This document shows, one piece after another, positions 1 through 6,542 of a DNA stretch of 34,610 nt (its first letter is position 1; each line of letters opens with the position of its first letter). The stretch is from Comamonadaceae bacterium (lineage in GTDB: Bacteria; Pseudomonadota; Gammaproteobacteria; Burkholderiales; Burkholderiaceae_C). The notes under the pieces are model-generated. The model was not told where the DNA came from and did not search any database. It saw only the letters and a program-made list of their open reading frames with translations. Made by a program: the position numbers and the translations under genes. The DNA lies in NCBI GenBank assembly GCA_947452785.1, contig CANGDZ010000036.1, forward strand, positions 1 through 34,610, in the 5' to 3' direction.

Positions 1-700
1 CATGCAACACCATGCCAATGGCAGAGTCATTGGAAAGTAGTGCAGAAATATCCCAGGCCTGTTCTCCGAACAGAGATATCCAGTCTGCTTGACTAGCAGT
101 TTTTGCAAGTTGACTTGCCAAACTTCCAGCCAACATCAATATCAAAATATTGGTGACTGCAAATAGACGTTGAGGCTTGACTTTGCCAAGTCCTTCATAA
201 ATCAACCATCCAGTGAGTGCACCCATTGCGAGTCCTATGGCAACACTTAAGGTGATTGCCCCCTGACTTTCTGAAGAGCCCGTTATCAAACCGGATACGA
301 AAAGTACCGTTTCTGCGCCTTCTCGCAAAACAGACAACGCCACTGCAACGGCAAGTGCCCAAAGGGTCTTATCACCTTGTGATGTAGACGTCCCGATTAG
401 TTTTGCATCCTGAACCATTTGATTTGAATTTGGTGACACCCAGATGCAGTGCCACGCAAGCATGCCAAGTGCGATGCTCAAAATACAGATCGTGACGATG
501 TCTTGACCAATTCCATCAGCCCAAGAACTGATCCGGTCCATGGCCGAGGCCATCAAAACTGACCCCATAGCGCCAGCTGCCACCCCACAAGAGAGCCAAC
601 GGGTTCTATGCATAACCCCACGAGTTGAGGCGGCAACAATGCCCACGAATAACGCTGCCTCCAAGGTCTCTCTAAAGACGATCAATCCTGTTCCAAACAT
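1..700 (-). CDS. FTR1-family high-affinity iron permease (FtrC/EfeU type), 3' end outside window
   Basis: Inner-membrane permease expected to move iron across the cytoplasmic membrane after periplasmic oxidation. Reading the minus strand from the ATG at 700 gives an open frame of about 233 codons that leaves the window, so the C-terminus is missing. Two REXXE iron-binding motifs of the family are visible: RETLE near residues 10-14 in the first hydrophobic helix and REGAE near 126-130. Several hydrophobic helices follow. A GGGAG ribosome-binding site lies just upstream of the ATG. The gene begins 12 nt after the stop of the cupredoxin gene, so the two are co-transcribed. In Bordetella the FtrABCD system has the order P19 protein, cupredoxin, permease, ferredoxin; the last would lie beyond the left edge. 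The family call is secure; FtrC rather than EfeU is inferred from the neighbour. Confidence 0.9.
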   Translation of the reverse strand, partial: MFGTGLIVFRETLEAALFVGIVAASTRGVMHRTRWLSCGVAAGAMGSVLMASAMDRISSWADGIGQDIVTICILSIALGMLAWHCIWVSPNSNQMVQDAKLIGTSTSQGDKTLWALAVAVALSVLREGAETVLFVSGLITGSSESQGAITLSVAIGLAMGALTGWLIYEGLGKVKPQRLFAVTNILILMLAGSLASQLAKTASQADWISLFGEQAWDISALLSNDSAIGMVLH

Positions 701-712
701 TGCGAGGCTCCC

Positions 713-1063
713 TTACTCTGCAATCACAACGCCTTTGGCGGTAGTGGGATTAAATTCGCCCATGAACTCATAGCGCCCTGGCTTCAATGGCCCGAGGTAG
801 ATCACCGCTTTCGCGCCGCCGGGGATGACCTTCTCCCGATTCAAGGCATGGCTTTCAAACTCTTCTGGCGTGGTGTCTAAATTTTGAACAGTGAGTTTGA
901 TTCGCTGATTGGCAGGTACCTTCAGGACCGATGGCTCAAAGGTGTGGTTCTTTATGGTCATAGACAGCTCTAGGTCGGCAGCGTGAGCTGGGATAACTGC
1001 CAAATAACCAGCTATCGATATAGAAAGGTTGATGGCCATTGCCTTTGCCGTTTGGAGGGACAT
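713..1063 (-). CDS. Periplasmic cupredoxin-domain protein of an iron uptake operon (FtrB-like)
   Basis: A 116-residue secreted protein. Residues 1-28 form a Sec signal peptide ending at AHA, with likely cleavage before ADLEL. The mature part is a single cupredoxin-like beta domain with His residues in NHTFEP and ESHAL and a C-terminal GVVIAE strand, as in the small cupredoxins next to FTR1 permeases. Family members are thought to oxidise or hand over iron in the periplasm to the permease. It lies directly upstream of the FTR1 gene, with 12 nt between. The start at 1063 is the first ATG after a promoter and Fur-box-like site; the in-frame Met at residue 9 would shorten the signal peptide's n-region. 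No P19-type gene lies upstream, where Bordetella has one. Confidence 0.8.
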   Translation of the reverse strand: MSLQTAKAMAINLSISIAGYLAVIPAHAADLELSMTIKNHTFEPSVLKVPANQRIKLTVQNLDTTPEEFESHALNREKVIPGGAKAVIYLGPLKPGRYEFMGEFNPTTAKGVVIAE

Positions 1064-1101
1064 GTTCGGTTGCCTTTACTTGTAAATGTCTGAGCGCCTC
1101 A

Positions 1102-1131
1102 ATTCTAAATGCGAATCAATCTCATTTACAA
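1102..1131 (-). promoter_or_regulatory. Promoter overlapped by a Fur-box-like palindrome, upstream of the iron uptake operon
   Basis: On the minus strand a -35-like TTGTAA (1126-1131) and a -10-like TAGAAT (1102-1107) are separated by 18 nt. The spacer and first base of the -10 are covered by an imperfect 21-nt palindrome at 1107-1127 whose arms read AAATGAGAT and GATTCGCATTT on the minus strand. This resembles the A/T-rich AATGA..TCATT Fur consensus. A repressor bound here would block RNA polymerase, consistent with iron-repressed expression. The call is by eye. Confidence 0.5.
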
Positions 1132-1149
1132 ATAATTTTTATGACCCTG

Positions 1150-1383
1150 AAGCGGAAGTGGGCTTCCCCGGCTGTGTGGATTCACGGTTGAGGCTGCTTT
1201 GGGCCGCTACAAGGCGGCAGGGCTGGAAAGCCGTGCGAGCGAGCAGTACTGCGATTTGTGTGTGGGATTCAAGACAAGTTTGTTCTTCAGACAAACAGCC
1301 CAGGTTGGTACTCCGTCGTTGAGACTCGGCACCAAATAGCTGTCTCAACATTTAGAATGATGAACCGGACCCCAAGAGCTTGA
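1150..1383 (+). pseudogene. Degenerate 3' fragment of an IS5-family-like transposase
   Basis: No intact gene is present. In one plus-strand frame at 1187-1213 the codons read VEAALGRYK, close to the conserved VEAA(I/M)GRYK block near the C-terminus of IS5-family transposases. After frame changes, 1321-1383 reads a QIAV...FRMMNR segment ending in a stop, recalling the LNRM block that ends those proteins. The pieces are in different frames and the start is absent, so this is a decayed insertion-sequence tail. Two short open frames across this stretch, one on each strand, have no recognisable content. The call rests on two short motifs only. Confidence 0.35.
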
Positions 1384-1446
1384 TCTACTTGCCCTTGGAA
1401 AACTTAGGCGGTTTGTGATGGAGCTTGTTCTGCCCCGCCAAGATGA

Positions 1447-1484
1447 AATCCTAAGTGATCGATTTACTTAGGATTTTTTCTTTT
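1447..1484 (+). terminator. Strong hairpin followed by a T-rich run
   Basis: A perfect 10-bp stem (AATCCTAAGT with ACTTAGGATT) closes a 9-nt loop and is followed by a T-rich tract. It has the form of a plus-strand intrinsic terminator, but no intact plus-strand gene precedes it, so it is probably left from a lost gene or element end. Confidence 0.55.
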
Positions 1485-1498
1485 GCGCCATTGAAAAG

Positions 1499-1518
1499 AT
1501 ACACTGGAAAATACACTG
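1499..1518 (+). repeat. Short direct repeat ATACACTG, two copies 12 bp apart
   Basis: ATACACTG occurs at 1499-1506 and 1511-1518. It follows the hairpin at 1447-1484. Tandem short repeats like this can be recombinase arm sites near an attachment site, but no integrase gene is present, so the role is unknown. The stretch from 1519 to about 1665 is AT-rich and holds nothing I recognise. Confidence 0.3.
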
Positions 1519-1665
1519 TCTAGGGCCTCATTTTCTTGAAATTAGGTTAAATTTACCAGTTTAAAGTAGTGAAATTCAGAAGACCAGAGCCATCAAACAG
1601 TGTTTTGTGAGTCGTTCATATTCGAACACCAGTGCTCAAATTAAGTGCAAAAGCTCTTTGCAGTA

Positions 1666-1740
1666 CCTACTCTTGACATCCTCCCCCACCTTGGCCTACG
1701 GCCACCGCTTGCGCGGGAAGGAGGGGGATTCCTACTGCGC
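1666..1740 (-). mobile_element. Right end of an IS200/IS605-type element, with possible omega RNA region
   Basis: Just beyond the tnpB stop is a structured GC-rich stretch: a C-rich tract (CCTCCCCC) paired loosely with a G-rich tract (GGAGGGGG), with an inner GGCC-TAC-GGCC hairpin. This is the usual look of the right end of IS605-type elements, where the guide (omega) RNA scaffold overlaps the end of tnpB and the terminal hairpin. The exact boundary cannot be set without comparing empty sites. Confidence 0.5.
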
Positions 1741-2728
1741 TACGCATGAGAAACCTCGCGCATAGTCGCTTCAGTGGGTTCCTGCTTCACTGAGGCTGGT
1801 TTCGCCGTGGTCTTGCGACCCCGGCCACAGCCGTCCTCTCCACAGGCTAACAAGCGCTGTCCGCGCTCTAAAACATTGATCGCGCCGACCGCATCGGCAT
1901 TTTCGCCATAGCCACAATCGACGCAAAGAAACTTGGCTTGATTGAGCCGGTTTTCTTTGGCAACGTGGCCGCAACAAGGGCAAGTCTGACTGGTGTGATG
2001 CGCCGGGACCGCCAGTAACATACCGCCGCTCCATGCCATTTTGTACTCCAGTTGTTGCTGAATTTGACTTTGCGGCTCATGCGCCGCTGATAGCGGGCCA
2101 GACGTTGCTGATGCTTTTTCAAACTATTGAGTGGCGCAATAAAGCTGCCATCGCTCACTGTGGCGAAGCGGGCAATGCCAACATCGATACCTATGGCGGT
2201 TGTTGACGCGGGGGTCGGTTGACCCATCTCGCGTTCGGTCTGAATGCTGGCAAACCATTTGCCACCAGACTGACTGACTGTGATGCTCTTGGCTGCACCA
2301 AGAGTGTCCCTGCTGTTGCGATAGCGTATCCAGCCCAATTTAGGCAACTTAATCCGGCTATTGGCCTGGTCGATGACAAATTGCTTGCCATCGGGATAAC
2401 GAAAACTCTCACCGCTTGCTTTGCGCTTGAAGCGAGGAAACGATGCGCGTTTGGCAAAGAAGTTCTTGTATGCGCGCTCCAAATCCTTGAGAGCGTGCTG
2501 TAAAGGGTGCACTGGTGCATCCTTTAGCCACGGGGTTTTAGTTCCATTGCGCCAGTCGGTCAACGACCTCGCCAGGGTCACATAGCCAATGAACTTACCC
2601 CCTGCCTCGTAATTCGTTTTCTGCAATGCAAGCGCCTTGTTATAGACGAACCGACACGCCCCCGAGAAACGGCGCATATCGCGCTGCTGCTCACCATTGG
2701 GCATGAGCTCGAACTTAAAGGCTTGCAA
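1740..2728 (-). pseudogene. tnpB: Broken tnpB (IS200/IS605-type RNA-guided nuclease) with an internal deletion and frameshift
   Basis: The N-terminal part reads in one frame from a TTG at 2728: the typical FKFELMPNGEQ start, the helical region, and the first RuvC aspartate in GIDVGIARF (residue about 182). After RRMSRKVK, near 2065-2075, the sequence jumps into another frame reading QIQQQLEYKMAWSGG, then the zinc-finger CPCCG and CVDC motifs and the third catalytic aspartate in the NADAVGA block. Intact TnpB proteins carry about 80 further residues at the junction, including the catalytic glutamate of the VIEDL block. Here that segment is gone and the frame is shifted. No tnpA (Y1 transposase) is nearby. 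The product cannot cleave DNA, and the gene is best called a pseudogene. Confidence 0.85.
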
Positions 2729-2777
2729 GCGTTGCGTACTGTTTAAACCTACATGGACTTAACACGGTTGACAACTA

Positions 2778-2842
2778 GGACGGCTTTGCCGTCCGCGCTC
2801 TTGACCCGGCCCTAAACGGCAGGGTTTGCCGCGCACCGGATC
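2778..2842 (-). mobile_element. Left-end hairpins of the IS200/IS605-type element
   Basis: Upstream of tnpB is a perfect hairpin GGACGGC-TTT-GCCGTCC (2778-2794), then a second stem-loop with CGGC and GCCG arms. Such subterminal hairpins mark the left end of IS605-type elements, where the Y1 transposase would bind. The element boundary probably lies between about 2830 and 2860. Confidence 0.4.
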
Positions 2843-2873
2843 AATTATCTTTAAGGGGACTTAGTAAGTCTGA

Positions 2874-2993
2874 TTTACTGATGAAGATCAAATAGATGAA
2901 GTGAAGAAAGACGTAAAGTTTCATTTCAAAAACACATTGATTTTGAGCAAAAGTAGTGCCTTGAAAGCAGACGACTTGGAATCAATTATTTGA
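2874..2993 (+). pseudogene. 3' remnant of an unknown gene next to the IS left end
   Basis: An open frame of 39 codons runs from just after a stop at 2871-2873 to a TGA at 2991-2993. There is no ATG, only an in-frame GTG at 2901. The peptide (with DEDQIDEVKKDV and ADDLESII) has ordinary amino-acid content and sits 8 nt before the next gene, as if it were the tail of an upstream operon member cut off by the IS605-type insertion. It loosely resembles the acidic DTEANDEVK stretch of the following protein. No function can be assigned. Confidence 0.3.
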
Positions 2994-3001
2994 AATAAGT
3001 C

Positions 3002-3443
3002 ATGGCCACATTTGTCAAAACGCTTGCCGTAGTTTCACTATTTGCTTTTCAGGCAACAGCATACTCTGACGATTTGTTTTCTTACGTTGCACGAATTCGG
3101 TGTGGTAAAAACTCGAATATTACCTACAACGAGTATTTTTCTGCATCAAATGATACTGAAGCTAATGATGAGGTTAAGAGAAATATTTTGAAAAATGATA
3201 AATATCGCGGAAAAGACTGTAAGTTGGCTGAGTTGGTCTCTGATAAACCACACAGCCAAAGCAGCAGCGGTCGAAGTCATTTAAAGTGAAAATTAAGTAT
3301 GGCAGCAACAATAGCAGTGGTTCAACGCAGTACTTTTCTGCGGACAGTGATCTAGAAGCTGAGAACGAAGCAAAAAAATTCTGAATAACAACACTACTTT
3401 CAGAGGTCGTGGCTGCCAGATCATGGAGTTGAACAGTCGGTGA
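3002..3443 (+). pseudogene. Secreted two-repeat protein of unknown function, broken by two frameshifts
   Basis: The first frame (3002-3289) encodes 95 residues: a signal peptide at about 1-21 (ending ATAYSDD) and a repeat unit containing RIRCGKNSN, YFSASNDTEA, a basic helix and RGKDCKLAEL. After its stop, the +1-shifted frame from about 3260 reads a second copy of the unit (KIKYGSNNSSGSTQ, YFSADSDLEAENEAKK). It then hits a stop just past a seven-A run at 3372-3378. Adding one A restores ILNNNTTFRGRGCQIMEL and a natural stop at 3441-3443. The ancestral protein therefore had two tandem repeats, each with a Cys near its end. Two shifts suggest decay, although homopolymer sequencing error could explain the second. 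AT-rich relative to the core genes. No family recognised. Confidence 0.55.
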
Positions 3444-3462
3444 AATCTATCAGGAGGGCGTC

Positions 3463-3548
3463 ATGCCCACCAGCGTTGCCTTGGCCCGCATTTTGAGACC
3501 TTCATCCGCGACCAAGTTGAAAGCGGCCGCAAATGGGAAGTTGGCTAA
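3463..3548 (+). pseudogene. ParD-like antitoxin gene relic
   Basis: A good AGGAGG ribosome-binding site (3452-3457) precedes ATG at 3463. The frame reads MPTSVAL. A one-base shift near 3484 then leads to PHFETFIRDQVESGR, the N-terminal signature of ParD/CopG-type antitoxins, followed by KWEVG and a stop. About 28 residues remain of a protein that normally has 80-90, and the conserved region after SGRY is absent. No ParE toxin follows. The remnant could still form part of a ribbon-helix-helix DNA-binding fold only if the shift were an error, so it is called a pseudogene. Confidence 0.65.
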
Positions 3549-3643
3549 AACCGTAGGTGGTCTACCTGTGCAGCAGTCATTGTTTTCGGGGTGACTCTTG
3601 CCCCTCACGCACGACCAACTTTTGAACTTTCCATAGCGTAGAC

Positions 3644-3666
3644 GTTGCCCCCCCCAGGGGGCAGAG
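3644..3666. terminator. GC-rich hairpin between the ParD relic and the small helical protein gene
   Basis: A run of C residues followed by CAGGGGGC forms a strong hairpin with a very short loop. There is no clear T tract on either strand, so termination is only a guess. It lies at the 3' side of the minus-strand gene ending at 3717. Nothing else is recognisable between 3549 and 3716. Confidence 0.25.
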
Positions 3667-3716
3667 ATGCTGCGAGTTGTTCAAGTCAGAGACATCAGGC
3701 TTTTGTGACTTAGGGC

Positions 3717-3965
3717 TCAGCGCTGCTTGTTTGCTTGCGACAGGACCGATGCGGCCAGTACCTTCGTGGCCTTAGCGTAGTGGTCGCTGGCAAGCACTCG
3801 TGCTGCAGTGTCTTCCATTTTGGCTCCCGTCTGCCTGTCCCCACTTCGCTGAGACAACGCCGAAGCAGCCAAGCTCTTGGCCACTTGTGAAGCATTGCCG
3901 CTTTGCAATGTTTCCGACGCCAGTTGGCCAATCCGTGTAGACGTCTGCTTGGTGTTCTTGGACAT
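3717..3965 (-). CDS. Small helical protein with an internal duplication, unknown function
   Basis: An 82-residue basic, alanine- and serine-rich protein starting MSKNTKQTS. The ATG at 3965 is preferred over an upstream in-frame start at 4025 because AAGGAG lies about 8 nt before it. The sequence consists of two similar units: one with LQSGN, AKSLAASALSQ (about residues 14-40) and one with LASDH, TKVLAASVLSQ (about 51-79). Each should form two helices ending in an LAAS-x-LSQ motif. Proteins of this kind occur in many proteobacterial accessory regions, but I know of no assigned function. It is divergent from the TIGR04255-like operon, with 112 nt between, which suggests shared control. There is no signal peptide or membrane segment. 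Confidence 0.7.
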   Translation of the reverse strand: MSKNTKQTSTRIGQLASETLQSGNASQVAKSLAASALSQRSGDRQTGAKMEDTAARVLASDHYAKATKVLAASVLSQANKQR

Positions 3966-4017
3966 CGCTACTCCTTGGTTTAAAGGTGGCTGATGCGACC
4001 TTGACTGAAGAGAGTCA

Positions 4018-4046
4018 TTGCGCAACTGTAAACCGTAGTGTAAACT
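4018..4046 (+). promoter_or_regulatory. Candidate promoter and operator of the TIGR04255-like operon
   Basis: A -35-like TTGCGC (4018-4023) and -10-like TAAACT (4041-4046) are separated by 17 nt. Two direct copies of GTAAAC (4028-4033 and 4040-4045), 12 bp apart, fall within it, about one helical turn, as for an operator bound by a dimeric regulator such as the helix-turn-helix protein of the same operon. Start codon 4078 follows a GAAGG at 4062-4066. Confidence 0.35.
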
Positions 4047-4077
4047 GAGAAGTCAGAAAATTGAAGGTAGTCGAACG

Positions 4078-4863
4078 ATGGGAACCCCACTCAAGAATCC
4101 GCCTGTGTATCTAACCCTGGCCCAGGTGCAGTTCAACCCCATTTTGAAGCTCGGCGATTTCTTGCCCAGCATCCAGGAGAGCCTCCGTCAGGCGGGCTAT
4201 CCCGACTTCGAACGTCAGAACATCATCTCCATCCAGATCACTGCCCAGGACGGACAACCTCCAACTCCAACGCCAGTTCAGCAGGAAAGATTCTTGCTGG
4301 GCAACGTTGAAAAGACGCACACATTCATTCTTGATGGGCAAAGCCTCACTCTTCAGTCGACAAATTACGGTCATTTCGAAGCCTTTTCTGCCTGCTTCAT
4401 GGAGGCACTGACCATCGTCAATGACGCAGTGAAGCTCGCATTCACTGAACGCGTTGGCCTCCGCTATCTGGACCGAGTCATGCCGCAAGCTGGCGAAACG
4501 ATAGAGCAGTACCTCGTCGATCAAGTCAAGGGGATGCATTCACGACTCGCCGGACGCCCCCTCTATGCTTTTACCGAGGCAATGAACGAGATAGGGAACA
4601 TTAAGCTGTTAAGCCGAGTCGCCATTCAGGAAGGCTCACTCGCATTCCCTCCAGACATCCAGCCTGGGGACATGCGGATTTCGGAAAGATTTACGTCTTA
4701 CATTGGAAACAGCGCCATCCTCGACAACGATGGCTTCGTGGAAGGTCGAGAAGTGTTTTCGAAGAAGGTCGTTACCGAACACCTTGATGCTATCCATAAG
4801 GTCATCGGCGCTGCGTTTAGGGCCACGGCAACGCCTCATGCGTTTACTACTTGGGACATGTGA
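4078..4863 (+). CDS. TIGR04255-like protein of unknown function
   Basis: A 261-residue soluble protein with no signal peptide or membrane segment. It matches what I know of the sporadically distributed TIGR04255 family: length near 260, an N-terminal KNPPV...QVQFNPI strand, and the hallmark RVGLRYLDR at about residues 125-133. A mixed alpha/beta middle and a C-terminal helix with HKVIGAAFRA follow. The function of the family is not established. It heads a plus-strand operon: the next gene starts 2 nt after its stop and a third gene follows. The patchy distribution, mobile-element debris on both sides and an HTH partner fit a defence, toxin-antitoxin-like or element-maintenance role, but this is inference from context only. 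Confidence 0.7.
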   Translation: MGTPLKNPPVYLTLAQVQFNPILKLGDFLPSIQESLRQAGYPDFERQNIISIQITAQDGQPPTPTPVQQERFLLGNVEKTHTFILDGQSLTLQSTNYGHFEAFSACFMEALTIVNDAVKLAFTERVGLRYLDRVMPQAGETIEQYLVDQVKGMHSRLAGRPLYAFTEAMNEIGNIKLLSRVAIQEGSLAFPPDIQPGDMRISERFTSYIGNSAILDNDGFVEGREVFSKKVVTEHLDAIHKVIGAAFRATATPHAFTTWDM

Positions 4864-4865
4864 TC

Positions 4866-5507
4866 ATGCTCGGACTTGCAGTTCCCGTTGCTGATTTCAA
4901 CGCTTACCCTCACTATCGGTCAGTACCGGCCATTCACAGTCGTGCGACCACGGCTGAAGGTCGCCCTCTCCCCTATTTTGGAGGGAGCGGCACCGGTGGG
5001 ATCGAAGGCTTGCAATTCGTAATGTCGCGTCAAGGTTACAGCCCCTTCGCGATTCTGAAGATGGAGCCAACGACTGCGCGGGAAATCTACGCCCCGTACA
5101 CGGACCTGATGAAGGAAGTCAAAGCTGGTTTTGGTCGGACCATGTCTCACTTGCCATCAGTGTTCGGTGTGTCGCGTCAAACGCTCTATAACTGGCTCAA
5201 CGGCGAGATCCCCAAAGAGCAGCATCAATGGAGACTTGTACATCTGGCCGCAGCGGCACGGCTGTTCATAGAAGCTGGTTTCAAGCCAACCGCACTTTCG
5301 CTTGATCGTACTGTTGCTCATGGGAAGTCGTTCATCGAACTCATTGGGCAAGGCGCCGATGGCAAGGAAACCGCTGAAAGGCTTATCCGGCTAGAAAAGC
5401 GTGGTGTGTCTGCACGGGCGAAACTCGACGCTTTACTTGGCGACAGATCATTTTCGCGCCCCGATGTTGCAGACATGGGTCGTCCTGCCCTCAAAGAAAA
5501 TGTCTGA
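4866..5507 (+). CDS. Helix-turn-helix DNA-binding protein of unknown role
   Basis: A 213-residue protein, start taken as ATG at 4866, 2 nt after the preceding stop; a GTG at 4860 and a TTG at 4851 are in-frame alternatives. Residues 85-113 form a helix-turn-helix: a first helix through MSHLPSVFG and a recognition helix in SRQTLYNWLNGE, as in XRE-like and other YNW-type DNA-binding domains. The first 60 residues are Gly- and Pro-rich with no domain I recognise; the C-terminal third is helical and charged. Tight coupling to both neighbours indicates a single transcript. It could autoregulate the operon through the paired GTAAAC sites, or be the DNA-binding subunit of a complex. Confidence 0.65.
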   Translation: MLGLAVPVADFNAYPHYRSVPAIHSRATTAEGRPLPYFGGSGTGGIEGLQFVMSRQGYSPFAILKMEPTTAREIYAPYTDLMKEVKAGFGRTMSHLPSVFGVSRQTLYNWLNGEIPKEQHQWRLVHLAAAARLFIEAGFKPTALSLDRTVAHGKSFIELIGQGADGKETAERLIRLEKRGVSARAKLDALLGDRSFSRPDVADMGRPALKENV

Positions 5508-5512
5508 GCGAA

Positions 5513-6280
5513 ATGGAAGGCATGACAGCAACCTGGACCAGAGATACGCCTTGGCGTCAGGGCCATCTCCTCTCGCCTCAAGCCGCTCTGGCATTTGGAT
5601 TTTCACATCCAGAATCGCCTGACTCAACGTGTGTGGTTGTCATAAGCCACGACTGCGATCTGGCCAATGATTCATTACAGATCGAGCCTGATGTCGAAGT
5701 CATCGTTGGACGTCGTGTGCAGAAAGGGGATGGCAACTACTTCTGGGCGAAAGCACCACGCACTCTCCACATCGATACGTTACATAACGGCAGCGGAGCA
5801 GTCATTGAACTGGTCGCCACTGCCAAGCGGTCACTTCCGAAGCAGGAACTTGCGCCATTCACACCTGACATCTCCTATGCGCTGCCGGGGAAATCGTTGT
5901 CGGCATTGCGCTCCTGGCTGAGCGTTCGATACAACCGCGCCGCATTTCCAGATCCCTTTGTAACTCGCCTGTCTCAGTTCAAGGTCGACAAACGTTTGGC
6001 AAAAATAATCGAACCGGTTGGCAACCTGCTGTCAGCAGTATATTTTGACGTCGATGACGGCCTGGAAATCGATCGTACCGATGGCAGCCCCTACGATTTG
6101 AAAATCGTTCTCGCCTATCCGCCAGGCGACGATCCAGAGCAAGTCGCAGACGACGTTGAAAATATCGAAATTGCAGTCACGAATCTCTTCGAAGAAAAGC
6201 ATTTTGACCAGGGCACTGGAAAATGGAGTGGAATTGCCTTGAAGCAATGCATGTCCATTTCCGAGGACGATCTCCTTTAA
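5513..6280 (+). CDS. SHDCDL-motif protein of unknown function
   Basis: A 255-residue acidic soluble protein, third gene of the operon, starting 5 nt after the helix-turn-helix gene. A Met at residue 4 is an alternative start. Near the N-terminus, RQGHLLSP is followed by VVVISHDCDLAND (residues 41-53). A His-Asp-Cys-Asp cluster next to a beta strand suggests a metal-binding or catalytic centre, and I have seen similar (S/T)(H/Q)DCD motifs in uncharacterised bacterial proteins without assigned function. The rest shows alternating strands and helices and an acidic C-terminal region. There is no signal peptide or membrane helix. With its two partners it forms a compact operon; no enzymatic function can be claimed. 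Confidence 0.65.
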   Translation: MEGMTATWTRDTPWRQGHLLSPQAALAFGFSHPESPDSTCVVVISHDCDLANDSLQIEPDVEVIVGRRVQKGDGNYFWAKAPRTLHIDTLHNGSGAVIELVATAKRSLPKQELAPFTPDISYALPGKSLSALRSWLSVRYNRAAFPDPFVTRLSQFKVDKRLAKIIEPVGNLLSAVYFDVDDGLEIDRTDGSPYDLKIVLAYPPGDDPEQVADDVENIEIAVTNLFEEKHFDQGTGKWSGIALKQCMSISEDDLL

Positions 6281-6540
6281 GCAAGGCAAGACTACTTACC
6301 CAGTGGCGGCTTGAGCACATGACTATTAAGGCCAATGAAGATCAAGTGGGCCCACTGACCTGACGCAGCTAAAGAGGCAGACGGAATCCACGTATCCGGT
6401 CGGTTACAGCCCTGAGCGACGGCTAATAGCCGATAGCCGACGCCTAACGGGGATACAGTAAGCGACTGTTTTGAGCCTAGAGCCGTAATTGAAATCTGCC
6501 GGCCGTCTGTCAGTATCTGGGTGACTCCGAGTAACCAGAA
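6281..6540. other. Intergenic stretch without a recognisable gene
   Basis: No coding sequence, RNA or known element is recognised. The middle (about 6400-6460) is rich in short GCCGA and GGCTAA motifs that could fold, for example around GACGGCTAATAGCCGATAGC. A minus-strand open frame across 6292-6549 has no start signal and no recognisable content. Confidence 0.4.
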
Positions 6541-6542
6541 AA

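Noticed and set aside
3002..3289. Intact 95-residue secreted protein
   Set aside because: The sequence after the stop continues as a second copy of the same unit in another frame, so the short frame is a truncated part of a longer gene.
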